Both the position numbers and the translations under genes were made by a program. Under the pieces are notes generated by a model. It made no database searches, was not told the origin of the DNA, and saw only the letters and a list, made by a program, of their open reading frames with translations. DNA of 22,853 nucleotides from a virus, in the IMG/VR virus record IMGVR_UViG_3300010370_000261, positions 1 to 22,853 of that record. One strand, given 5' to 3'. Shown here one piece after another: positions 1 to 7,302 of the stretch. Within the stretch, counting starts at the first letter, position 1. Each line of letters begins with the position of its first letter.

Positions 1-249
1 AGCACAATAGCACGTCAATGGTTAGAAACAACACAAAAAGCAAAGAACCCAATTACAGGAATTGAAGAAATTTTAACCCAAGAAGATTTAGGAACTTTAG
101 CAATGGTTAAGAAAATGCGAGAGGGTGATGTTTCAGCTTATAAAGAGTTAATGAACTCAGCATACGGTGCGCCATTACAACAAATAGAACAAACAATTTT
201 AGAACAGCCATTATTTCCTGATGTTTCAGAGAACGACAGCAACGAATAA
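1..249 (+). CDS. Terminase small subunit-like protein, 3' part only
   Basis: An open frame enters from the left edge in frame 1 and stops with TAA at 247-249, giving the last 82 residues of a protein. It is charged and mostly helical, with a GDVSAYKELMNSAYGAP segment and an acidic end (FPDVSENDSNE). Its stop lies 29 bases inside the start of the terminase large subunit. That position and overlap are typical of the small terminase subunit, which recognises packaging DNA and delivers it to the large subunit. The DNA-binding part would be upstream of the window. The family assignment rests mainly on position and general character, because no diagnostic motif is present in this fragment. Confidence 0.7.
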   Translation, partial: STIARQWLETTQKAKNPITGIEEILTQEDLGTLAMVKKMREGDVSAYKELMNSAYGAPLQQIEQTILEQPLFPDVSENDSNE

Positions 250-1381
250 AGTACTTGCATTAAAAAGACGAACTAAAATAATACAAGGGGGTACGGCAGC
301 TTCAAAAACGTATTCTATTTTAGCAGTATTAATAAACAAAGCAATACAACAGCCTAATTTAGAAATAAGCGTAGTAGCTGAGTCAATACCACACTTAAGA
401 CGTGGAGCATTAAAAGACTTTATTAAAATACTTAAATGGACTAATCGTTTTAACGATGAGCAGTTCAATAAATCTTTATTAACCTATAACTTTAAAAATG
501 GAAGTGTTTTTGAATTTTTTAGTGCGGATGATAGTAGTAAGTTACGTGGTGCTCGCCGTGATATTCTTTATATTAACGAATGCAATAATGTTACCTTTGA
601 ATCTTATAATGAACTTTCTATACGGACTAAAAAAGAAGTATTTTTAGACTTTAACCCTGCTAATGAGTTTTGGGTGCATACGGAACTAAAAGACGAACCC
701 GATGCAGACTTTATAATACTTACTTACAAGGATAACGAAGCCTTAGATAACTCAATAGTTGAACAAATAGAAAAGAACCGCTTAAAAGCAGAAACAAGCG
801 CATATTGGGGTAATTGGTGGAGAGTTTATGGGTTAGGTGAAATAGGAATGTTAGAAGGCGTAATATTTAGTAACTGGAAGCAGATTGATACAATACCAAA
901 AGAAGCAAAGTTAATAGGGATCGGGTTAGACTTTGGTTATACAAACGACCCAACAGCAGCAGTTGAAATTTACAATTATAACGGAACACGAATCTTAAAC
1001 GAATTAGTTTATCGTACAGGAATGTTAAACTCAGACATAGCTAAAACACTTCCTAATAATTGTCCGATATATGCTGATAGTTCCGAACCTAAATCAATAG
1101 ACGAAATAAGACGCTACGGAAAGACGATTAAAGGAGTTACAAAAGGCAAGGACTCAATTAACTACGGAATTGATGTTATGCAAAGCCAAGAATATTTAGT
1201 TACGTCAAACAGCGTTAATTTAATCAAAGAACTTCGGGCTTATTGCTGGGATGTTGATAAACAAGGCACACGATTAAACAAACCTATTGACACAAATAAC
1301 CACGCTATTGATGCTTTACGTTATCACGAAATGGAAACATTAGGATTAAAGCGCAATTACGGAACATATAATATACGTTAA
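221..1381 (+). CDS. terL: Terminase large subunit (packaging ATPase and nuclease)
   Basis: This 386-residue protein has the full terminase layout. A Walker A motif GGTAASKT lies at residues 23-30. A Walker B-like stretch ILYINEC lies at 115-121, with E120 as the probable catalytic carboxylate. A coupling motif-like FNPANEFW follows near 144. The C-terminal RNase H-fold nuclease shows its acidic residues in GIGLDFGY (D237), YADSSEP (D286) and NHAIDALRY (D364). The protein docks on the portal, pumps DNA into the prohead and cuts concatemers. It resembles the PBSX/Terminase_3 type. The ATG at 221 overlaps the preceding gene by 29 bases, and the stop overlaps the next start (TAATG). The portal gene is not next to it but about 12 kb downstream, which is unusual. 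Confidence 0.96.
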   Translation: MFQRTTATNKVLALKRRTKIIQGGTAASKTYSILAVLINKAIQQPNLEISVVAESIPHLRRGALKDFIKILKWTNRFNDEQFNKSLLTYNFKNGSVFEFFSADDSSKLRGARRDILYINECNNVTFESYNELSIRTKKEVFLDFNPANEFWVHTELKDEPDADFIILTYKDNEALDNSIVEQIEKNRLKAETSAYWGNWWRVYGLGEIGMLEGVIFSNWKQIDTIPKEAKLIGIGLDFGYTNDPTAAVEIYNYNGTRILNELVYRTGMLNSDIAKTLPNNCPIYADSSEPKSIDEIRRYGKTIKGVTKGKDSINYGIDVMQSQEYLVTSNSVNLIKELRAYCWDVDKQGTRLNKPIDTNNHAIDALRYHEMETLGLKRNYGTYNIR

Positions 1382-1560
1382 TGACAGATGATACAGCGGT
1401 AATGACCCAAGAAGTTGAGAACTATGTGTATATTAGAACGGGTAAGCGTGTAAAGATAGTTTTTAACGACTCAATGAATTTAAGAAAGCATTTAATATTA
1501 CTTGGCGAAGCGTATGCAGTTGCCGTGTACTACAATAAACAAAATAAAACGTTTAAATAA
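1381..1560 (+). CDS. Small conserved-looking protein, 59 aa
   Basis: This short gene starts at the A of the terminase stop (TAATG overlap) and ends with TAA one base before the next gene's ATG at 1562. This tight coupling on both sides is the main reason to call it. The product contains YVYIRTGKRVKIVFNDSMNLRKHLILLGEAYAVAVYY, a pattern of alternating hydrophobic residues that suggests a small alpha/beta fold. There is no signal peptide or membrane segment. I do not recognise the family. The context suggests a minor structural or assembly role, but no function can be assigned. Confidence 0.6.
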   Translation: MTDDTAVMTQEVENYVYIRTGKRVKIVFNDSMNLRKHLILLGEAYAVAVYYNKQNKTFK

Positions 1561-1561
1561 T

Positions 1562-2305
1562 ATGAAGTTAGAATTAATCGTTCCAACAAAACTTAGTGAG
1601 ATACCTTTAAAGCATTACCAGAAGTTTTTAGGTATTGCCAAAAACACGAACGACGAAGTTTTTTTAGCTGAGAAAATGATACAATGTTTTTGCGGTATCG
1701 AACTAAAAGAAGTAGTTAAAATTCAGTTTAAAGAAATAGAAGCATTAAGCCACCATTTTGCAGCGATGTTCAAACAAAAGCCTGAATTTAAAAACAGGTT
1801 TAAGATTGCAGGAGTTGAATTTGGGTTTATTCCTAACTTAGAAACTATGACTTGGGGAGAATATATAGACCTCGAGGCCAATATAAGCGATATAGAGACG
1901 TTTCACAAGGCAATGGCTGTTATGTATCGCCCTATCGTAGAAAAACACGGAGACAAGTATAAAATAGAACCTTACGAAAGTGCTGCTAATTATTCTGAAA
2001 TAATGGAAAACGTTAGTTTAGATATAGCATTAGGAGCAAAGGTTTTTTTTTACAATTTAGAGAACGAGTTATTAGGGGCTACTCTGTCTTATTTGGAGAC
2101 GGAGATAATGAAGGAGAAGGAGATAGCAACGACTTTAGCGAAAGAGCTCAATTTAGCAAACAATGGGGCTGGTATCAAAGCATATATGCAGCAGCTAAAG
2201 GAGACGTCACAAAGTTTGAAGAAGTTACCCGACTTCAGCTTACAACAGCACTTACCTTCCTTACTTTCGAAAAGCAAAAAATCGAAATTGAGCAACGTGA
2301 ATTAA
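1562..2305 (+). CDS. Tail assembly chaperone-like protein, 0-frame product
   Basis: The 247-residue 0-frame product starts at ATG 1562 (MKLELIVPTKLSEIPLKHYQKFL), directly after the preceding stop. A longer reading from TTG at 1502 would overlap the preceding gene by about 60 bases and is less likely. The middle part (FGFIPNLETMTWGEYIDLE, FHKAMAVMYRPIVEKHGDKYKIEPYE) is of a type I associate with Bacteroidetes phage structural operons. After a run of nine T (2043-2051) the frame continues for 84 residues. This tail is rich in Lys, Ser and Leu, and I suspect that it is the less constrained of two overlapping frames. The -1 frame has its own well-formed sequence and ends on the next gene's start, so the gene probably makes two products, as G/GT chaperones do. 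The position, well upstream of the tape-measure gene, is not classical. Confidence 0.75.
   Translation: MKLELIVPTKLSEIPLKHYQKFLGIAKNTNDEVFLAEKMIQCFCGIELKEVVKIQFKEIEALSHHFAAMFKQKPEFKNRFKIAGVEFGFIPNLETMTWGEYIDLEANISDIETFHKAMAVMYRPIVEKHGDKYKIEPYESAANYSEIMENVSLDIALGAKVFFYNLENELLGATLSYLETEIMKEKEIATTLAKELNLANNGAGIKAYMQQLKETSQSLKKLPDFSLQQHLPSLLSKSKKSKLSNVN
2043..2104 (+). promoter_or_regulatory. Candidate frameshift site: T9 slippery run and downstream hairpin
   Basis: Nine T (2043-2051) are read in the 0-frame as GTT TTT TTT TAC. The heptamer T TTT TTT (2044-2050) allows both tRNAs to re-pair one base back, after which reading continues TTA CAA. Downstream, 2082-2089 (CTCTGTCT) pairs with 2097-2104 (AGACGGAG) in an 8-bp stem with one G-U pair and a 7-base loop. 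The spacing from the slip site to the stem is about 31 bases, longer than the usual 5-9, so the stem may not be the stimulator. RNA-polymerase slippage on the T run is an alternative mechanism. Confidence 0.6.
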
Positions 2306-2331
2306 ACAGACAATTTAAAAAAGGACTATGA
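2050..2331 (+). CDS. -1 frame extension of the chaperone-like gene (frameshift product)
   Basis: In the -1 frame the sequence is open from 2017 to a TGA at 2329-2331, with no start codon of its own that fits. It reads QWGWYQSIYAAAKGDVTKF, then EEVTRLQLTTALTFLTFE, then a charged helix KQKIEIEQRELNRQFKKGL. This looks like a compact helical domain of the kind seen at the end of G-T tail chaperones. The stop overlaps the ATG of the next gene as ATGA (2328-2331), the coupling used throughout this operon, which supports this frame as the translated one. Slipping back one base on the T run would fuse residues 1-163 to 93 further residues, 256 in all. An alternative is a homopolymer error: ten Ts instead of nine would make one continuous gene. 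Confidence 0.7.
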   Translation, partial: LQFRERVIRGYSVLFGDGDNEGEGDSNDFSERAQFSKQWGWYQSIYAAAKGDVTKFEEVTRLQLTTALTFLTFEKQKIEIEQRELNRQFKKGL

Positions 2332-2786
2332 GTTATTACGGAATATTAAACATAATTAAGGCGGAGTTAGAAGACACGCAATTAGTGAACACGGTAACGC
2401 AAGGAGATATATTTAGAATCGACTTAGCTAAACAGACTATATTTCCTTTGGCTCATATCATTGTAAATAATGCAACGTTTGAAAGCAATGTTATTCGTTA
2501 TAACATATCGATTATTGCTATGGATGTTGTAGATATATCAAAAGACGAAACAACGGACATTTTTATAGGCAACGATAACGAGCAGGACGTATTAAACACT
2601 CAGATAACAATGTTAAATCGTGTTTACGATAGATTAACTCGTGGTGATTACTTTACTAATTTAGGAATCATTGACGGCAACCCAACTTGTGAACCATTTA
2701 TAGAAAGGTTTGAAAATAACTTAGCAGGGTGGACGATGACATTTGATTATTTGATAGGCAACGAAATGACTGTTTGTGATGGATAG
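2328..2786 (+). CDS. Putative tail-completion or neck protein, 152 aa
   Basis: This 152-residue protein has an alpha-helical start (MSYYGILNIIKAELEDTQLVNTVTQGD), a beta-rich middle (FPLAHIIVNNATFESNVIRYNISIIAMDVVD) and a C-terminal segment FENNLAGWTMTFDYLIGNEMTVCDG. An N-terminal helix followed by strands reporting on a measured quantity is the layout of small tail-terminator or neck proteins, and in this position such a role is plausible. The identification comes from context and shape, not from a signature motif. The start overlaps the frameshift stop as ATGA, and the end overlaps the next gene by eight bases. Confidence 0.6.
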   Translation: MSYYGILNIIKAELEDTQLVNTVTQGDIFRIDLAKQTIFPLAHIIVNNATFESNVIRYNISIIAMDVVDISKDETTDIFIGNDNEQDVLNTQITMLNRVYDRLTRGDYFTNLGIIDGNPTCEPFIERFENNLAGWTMTFDYLIGNEMTVCDG

Positions 2787-3348
2787 ACAAAAAGTTTTAG
2801 ACCGATTTATTAAGCACGTTGTTAGTCAAGCTAAAAAGAATTTAACGACTACAAATAAAAACGCATCCAAAAAATTATACAACTCAATTAAGGGCGAAGC
2901 AAAAGCATTTCCGAACTCAATAGGTATTTATTTCGATATGGAAGAATATGGGTTCTTTCAAGACCAAGGAGTTAGGGGGGCAAACCCAAGTAAAGTTTCA
3001 AAAAATGCAAGAATACGAGTACAGCAAGCACCAAACAGCCGTTTTAAATTTGGCTCAGGAAGTAGCAGCGGAACGTGGAGTACTTTTGTTAGGGGAATTG
3101 AAAAATGGGCAAAAAGACGGAATATAAGATTACGAGATGAAGCAGGAAAATTTAAAAAAGGAAATTATAAAACAATAGCCCAAATAATAGCAAGTAATAT
3201 TTATGCACGAGGGTTAGAGCCTACATTCTTTTTTACCAAACCATTTGAAGCAGCTTTTAAAAACCTACCTGATGACTTAATAGAAAGTTATGGGTTTGAG
3301 GTTGAAGATTTATTTAATGACATAATGAACCAAACATTTAAAAAATGA
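2779..3348 (+). CDS. HK97 gp10-like head-tail joining or neck protein
   Basis: The 189-residue product is basic and contains YGFFQDQGVRGANPS at about residues 54-68, followed by a Ser/Gly-rich loop (FKFGSGSSSGTWS). Next come WAKRRNIRLRDEAGKFKKGNY and the C-terminal RGLEPTFFFTKPFEAAFKNLP. The EYGFFQDQGVRG element and the 'IA..I...GLEPTFFF.KPFE' ending are typical of HK97 gp10-like minor proteins that join head and tail. I chose ATG 2779 over GTG 2776, which lies one codon upstream in the same frame. The gene overlaps its predecessor by eight bases and ends in an ATGA overlap with the next start at 3345. Confidence 0.8.
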   Translation: MDRQKVLDRFIKHVVSQAKKNLTTTNKNASKKLYNSIKGEAKAFPNSIGIYFDMEEYGFFQDQGVRGANPSKVSKNARIRVQQAPNSRFKFGSGSSSGTWSTFVRGIEKWAKRRNIRLRDEAGKFKKGNYKTIAQIIASNIYARGLEPTFFFTKPFEAAFKNLPDDLIESYGFEVEDLFNDIMNQTFKK

Positions 3349-4430
3349 TATTTGCACGAAACCCATATATTGTAACGATTGACGAACTTGCTCAAGAAAG
3401 CACCCGATTAGAATTGTTTTTATGGAACGGAACAGGCTCAGCACCTGCAGCTCCTACTTATTCACTTAGTAAAAAAATTCCAAGTTCAAATCAAACAGAA
3501 ACTTTTTATAATATCGCTCCTTTCATTCGTGAGTTTTTTGACTTTTCGCAATCAAACTCAGATGTTACGGGTACTGATGACTTAACAAATGATTATGCGT
3601 ATTGTAATGTAGAATATAAAACTTATTACACTTTAAACGGGGTAGAAAGTTTAATAGCTACTTATACAGACAAAGCGTTTGACGGCTTCGGTTATTATGA
3701 AGACGGTTATAATTATTCAGGGCAACAAATTTTATTAACTGATTTAAGTAATTATGGCGGTTCAAATATTTACTATTACCCTTGTGATGTTGACCCCGAA
3801 GGCTTTACAATAGTAACAGGCTCAGCAAGTTTAAATAACTATTGGAGCGTAGTTTATACGAATTTAGAAACTGGAAGCACGCAAGGTTTTAATATCCCAG
3901 TTGACTCAGTAGTTAATGTTATTAAAGTTTGGGCAAGTTGGTTAAGTCAAGGAAATAAAGTAGAAATATTAGACGCAGACGAAAATATAGTAGGAACTTA
4001 TTATTTTGTTCCTCAATGCGAATGTAAATATGAAGTAGTTACTATTGATTTTGTAAACCGATGGGGTGCTTGGCAACGTGAGTTCTTTTTTAAGGCTTCG
4101 ACTGAAAATGTTGAAATGGAAAACAATAAATACAAATTAAACCCTTTAGTGTTTCCTGATTATAATCTTCGACAAGGTCAATACAAAAACTTTAACACGA
4201 ACGCAAAAAGAATTATAAAAGTTAACACGGGTTGGGTTAATGAAAACTATAAACAAGTAATTGAAGAACTTTTATTAAGTGAAACAATTAGAGTTGGATA
4301 TTCAAATCGTCCCTTCCCTGCAGTTTTAAAAACTAAATCGATTGAGAAGTTTAAATCTATAAACACGAAAACAATTAATTATCAAATGGAATTTGAGTTA
4401 GCTTACGATATTATTAATTCAATTAGTTAA
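3345..4430 (+). CDS. Tail-tip or distal-tail-like structural protein, 361 aa
   Basis: This 361-residue, beta-rich protein starts at an ATGA overlap. Its first part (FARNPYIVTIDELAQESTRLELFLWNGTG, then FYNIAPFIREFFDF) has alternating hydrophobic residues as in stacked beta sheets. A Cys pair (PQCECKYEVVTIDFVNRWGAWQREFFFKAS) sits at about 225-250. The C-terminal segment (ELLLSETIRVGYSNRPFPAVLKTKSIEKF) fits a tail-tip domain. Proteins of this type regularly pair with the next, larger tail protein in Bacteroidetes phages and have been left as hypothetical or minor tail. A distal-tail role at the end of the tube is an inference from position between neck genes and a hub-like protein. There is no signal peptide. 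Confidence 0.65.
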   Translation: MIFARNPYIVTIDELAQESTRLELFLWNGTGSAPAAPTYSLSKKIPSSNQTETFYNIAPFIREFFDFSQSNSDVTGTDDLTNDYAYCNVEYKTYYTLNGVESLIATYTDKAFDGFGYYEDGYNYSGQQILLTDLSNYGGSNIYYYPCDVDPEGFTIVTGSASLNNYWSVVYTNLETGSTQGFNIPVDSVVNVIKVWASWLSQGNKVEILDADENIVGTYYFVPQCECKYEVVTIDFVNRWGAWQREFFFKASTENVEMENNKYKLNPLVFPDYNLRQGQYKNFNTNAKRIIKVNTGWVNENYKQVIEELLLSETIRVGYSNRPFPAVLKTKSIEKFKSINTKTINYQMEFELAYDIINSIS

Positions 4431-7132
4431 TGAGAACGGTACAAATATACATAGGAAGACAAGTAACGGATATTGATTGCATTCGTGTAACTTTTACAGT
4501 TGACGGGCAGTCGCAAACTGTTGACGTTCCAAGAATTGATTTTTTAAACGGCAGACCCGAGTATGAATATAACGCAGGGTTAACAGAAGGAGATTACATT
4601 GTAACGGAAGACGGAGACTACATAACAACGGAAGACGGCGATTATTTAATAACTGAACAATCTTATTTTACTCCTTCAATTTATATTTATTGGGACGGTA
4701 CTCAATGGGTAATAGAAATTACAATAAACGGAGTTACTTATACTTATTTTTCTTCAAGTGATGTTTACTACCCTTATTTAACTGATTGGGAAGTTTTCGG
4801 GGAAAGCGCAGAACTTGAATATTTAGTTACGGCACCTTGTACCGATTTACAATATGAACGACTTGAATTATTTGACGATGAAAAAATAAACATAACATTA
4901 AACGTTCAAAACCTCAGCGATATTTCAAAAACATTTACTGATTTCAGTCAAAGTTTCACCGTGCCGGGAAGCATAGTTAATAACAGAATATTCGAACATT
5001 TTTATCAAAACGATGTTGACGGAACTTTAGACCATAATTTAAAAAGACCTGCTTACATTGAAATAGATTTTATTCCGTTTAGAACTGGAGTTATATCGCT
5101 CGAAAAGGCGAATATGAAGAACGGGTTAATAGACAACTACTCAATAACTTTTTATGGGCAGTTGACAAGCCTTAAAGATATATTCGGAGAAACAAAGATT
5201 AATCAATTAGATTTAAGTTCCTTAGCATTTACTTATACAGGTTCAAACGTATACGACAGAATAACGGACACGGCTACCGATTATGATGTTAGATTTCCTT
5301 TAATTGCAAATAGCAGATTATGGACTTATGCAGACGGAACGGCTAACGATATTACTACTATTATTGGTGGTTTAAATTATGGGGAGTTATTTCCAGCGGT
5401 TAAAGTTGCACGTTTGTTTGATGCAATACAAAACGACTTTGATTTAAATTTTGTAGGTGACTTTTTTACTGATGAACGTTTTACTAAATTATTTTTAGAA
5501 GCAAAGAACGCTCAATTAATGAGTTTTGTAACTCAAGTTTCTAACGTAACATTTGACACGGTTTCAACGACAACGGTTCCTGAAAATAATTACAACCCAC
5601 AAAATTACGTTGATATTCCAAATAGCACTATTACAATTAATTCAAGTGATGCGCTTAACTCACAAATATTTCAAATAAATTTAAATTTAGTAGTAAATAC
5701 TAAGTCAAGTGCTGAAACGGCTTATTTAGATGTATATAAAAACGGAACTTTCTTTTCAACTATTAATATTACAACTGTTGGAACTTACCCTATATTAGTT
5801 TACGGCGGTATTTTGTCAACAAACATAGTTCCGATTCCTAACAATAACGAAACGTTTAGCTTTAAGTTAAAATCTAATTTCGTTATGACTATTGATATGG
5901 ATATTACTTATTCAGCAAGTTTCTTTAACCCTGTTGACATATTTGGAAGTTATATAAACACTTCAACCATAAACACGAATTTAAACGTTTTAACGGCAAA
6001 TTTAGATATTCGTAATTATTTACCTGATATGAAGATAACAGACTTCTTTACAGGAATAATGCGGCAATTTAATATGACTTGCGTAGGTTTAGCAGAACGA
6101 CAATTTCAAGTGTTACCTTTGGAAGATTGGTACAATAACGGAGCAACTATTGATGTAACAAAATACACGGATGCTGAAACGGCAGACATAGGCAGAGTTC
6201 CTTTATTTAGAAATATTAATTTTAGGTATCAAAAAAGCGAATCATTCGCAAATAGAAATTATTTTGCTATTTCTAACTCAGAGTATGGAGATACAGACAA
6301 CGTTTATAACTATGACGGCGGAGATTATAAAATAGAAAGCCCGTTTGAAAATTTATTGTTTGTTGAGGCCGTAGGAACTATAACAACGAACACGGCTATT
6401 TTAGGTTATTTTTTAAATCAAAACTACCAAAGCTATATACCTAAACCAACTTTGCTTTATTTGTACGGAAACACGGGAACACTACCAGTTAATATAAAGT
6501 TTTACAACGGAACAACAAACGTAAATATAACTAACTATACTTTGTTCGGTCAAGATGTTGTAGCAGGGGGTAACAACTTTTCTTTAAACTTTGGCGCTGA
6601 CAATTCAATAATTACTAAAAACACGGAACAAAACGGCTTATTTGCTACTTATTATTTTAATTATCTATCAAATTTATATAACCTAAAACAAAGATTGACA
6701 ACGATTAAAGCGATGTTACCTTTAAGCATAATCACGAACCTTCAATTAAACGATAGGTTAATTATTCGTGACAAGCGTTATATTATTAATGACATAAAAT
6801 TAGAGTTAACAAGCGGAGAAGCTACATTAACACTTTACAATGACTTTAGAGATATTAATTTAGGAAACATTGACTTAGTAGATAATGGATTAAATTTTGT
6901 TAGCCTACGAGTTCCGTATAGAGAAGGCAATCAAAGTGCTGTAATAACAAGTGACCCAGTAACTTTAGGTATTATTGTACCTAATCAAACGTGGGCAGTT
7001 GGAAACGTAGACACAAAACAAGTAACGTTAGTAGTTCCAGTAAATACAACGGGCTTAGATAGACAATGGATAGTGACGGTTACTTATGTAAATGGAACGA
7101 CTCAAACATTAACAGTAATACAATCAGCATAA
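4430..7132 (+). CDS. Large tail protein, baseplate hub or tip-like, with C-terminal Ig-like domain
   Basis: The 900-residue product is the largest in the window. Residues 1-110 include three tandem repeats with core DYIVTEDG (55-78), separated by no linker. A conserved-looking region follows (NISKTFTDFSQSFTVPGS-like at about 165-182), then long beta-rich stretches. A hub-like section MKITDFFTGIMRQFNMTC near 535-552 is followed by LPLEDWYNNG. The last ~65 residues (VPNQTWAVGNV ... WIVTVTYVNGTTQTLTVIQ) look like an Ig-like or BACON-type beta sandwich, a fold often used for carbohydrate binding. The gene lies between the distal-tail-like protein and the tape measure, which suits a hub or tip role. 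The stop overlaps the next ATG (TAATG at 7130-7134). Confidence 0.7.
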   Translation: MRTVQIYIGRQVTDIDCIRVTFTVDGQSQTVDVPRIDFLNGRPEYEYNAGLTEGDYIVTEDGDYITTEDGDYLITEQSYFTPSIYIYWDGTQWVIEITINGVTYTYFSSSDVYYPYLTDWEVFGESAELEYLVTAPCTDLQYERLELFDDEKINITLNVQNLSDISKTFTDFSQSFTVPGSIVNNRIFEHFYQNDVDGTLDHNLKRPAYIEIDFIPFRTGVISLEKANMKNGLIDNYSITFYGQLTSLKDIFGETKINQLDLSSLAFTYTGSNVYDRITDTATDYDVRFPLIANSRLWTYADGTANDITTIIGGLNYGELFPAVKVARLFDAIQNDFDLNFVGDFFTDERFTKLFLEAKNAQLMSFVTQVSNVTFDTVSTTTVPENNYNPQNYVDIPNSTITINSSDALNSQIFQINLNLVVNTKSSAETAYLDVYKNGTFFSTINITTVGTYPILVYGGILSTNIVPIPNNNETFSFKLKSNFVMTIDMDITYSASFFNPVDIFGSYINTSTINTNLNVLTANLDIRNYLPDMKITDFFTGIMRQFNMTCVGLAERQFQVLPLEDWYNNGATIDVTKYTDAETADIGRVPLFRNINFRYQKSESFANRNYFAISNSEYGDTDNVYNYDGGDYKIESPFENLLFVEAVGTITTNTAILGYFLNQNYQSYIPKPTLLYLYGNTGTLPVNIKFYNGTTNVNITNYTLFGQDVVAGGNNFSLNFGADNSIITKNTEQNGLFATYYFNYLSNLYNLKQRLTTIKAMLPLSIITNLQLNDRLIIRDKRYIINDIKLELTSGEATLTLYNDFRDINLGNIDLVDNGLNFVSLRVPYREGNQSAVITSDPVTLGIIVPNQTWAVGNVDTKQVTLVVPVNTTGLDRQWIVTVTYVNGTTQTLTVIQSA
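4592..4663 (+). repeat. Three tandem 24-bp repeats inside the large tail gene
   Basis: Units at 4592-4615, 4616-4639 and 4640-4663 encode DYIVTEDG, DYITTEDG and DYLITEQS. The first two differ at few bases. The third is more diverged at both DNA and protein level, which suggests ageing of an internal duplication. The unit is acidic and beta-compatible. Confidence 0.85.
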
Positions 7133-7302
7133 TGGTAAAAGCAATAATTGATATGTTAAAAATTAGCGATTTCGTAGGTGTTTCAGAAAACATCGAAATA
7201 GCTAAAGGAAAACACGAAGTAAAAAACAGCGTTCGAGAAATTTGGAAACAAGCGTATAGAGAATTTAAAGTAAAATACAATGGCAGAAAAAAGGGTAATT
7301 GA
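7132..7302 (+). CDS. Small protein between tail hub and tape measure, 56 aa
   Basis: The most likely start is ATG 7132, which overlaps the stop of the preceding gene by one base. A longer reading from 7066 would overlap it by 67 bases. The product (MVKAIIDMLKISDFVGVSENIEIAKGKHEVKNSVREIWKQ..., ending in a basic RRKKGN-like tail) is small, basic and helical, with no membrane segment. Its end overlaps the tape-measure start by 23 bases. In many siphophages the position before the tape measure is taken by chaperone or tail-initiation proteins, but nothing in the sequence identifies this one as such. Confidence 0.6.
   Translation: MVKAIIDMLKISDFVGVSENIEIAKGKHEVKNSVREIWKQAYREFKVKYNGRKKGN

Noticed and set aside
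4444-4452. CAAATATA, a possible minus-strand TAnnTTTG promoter.
   Set aside because: A single 8-base match in AT-rich DNA inside a tail gene, with no minus-strand gene and no -33 box at the right distance.
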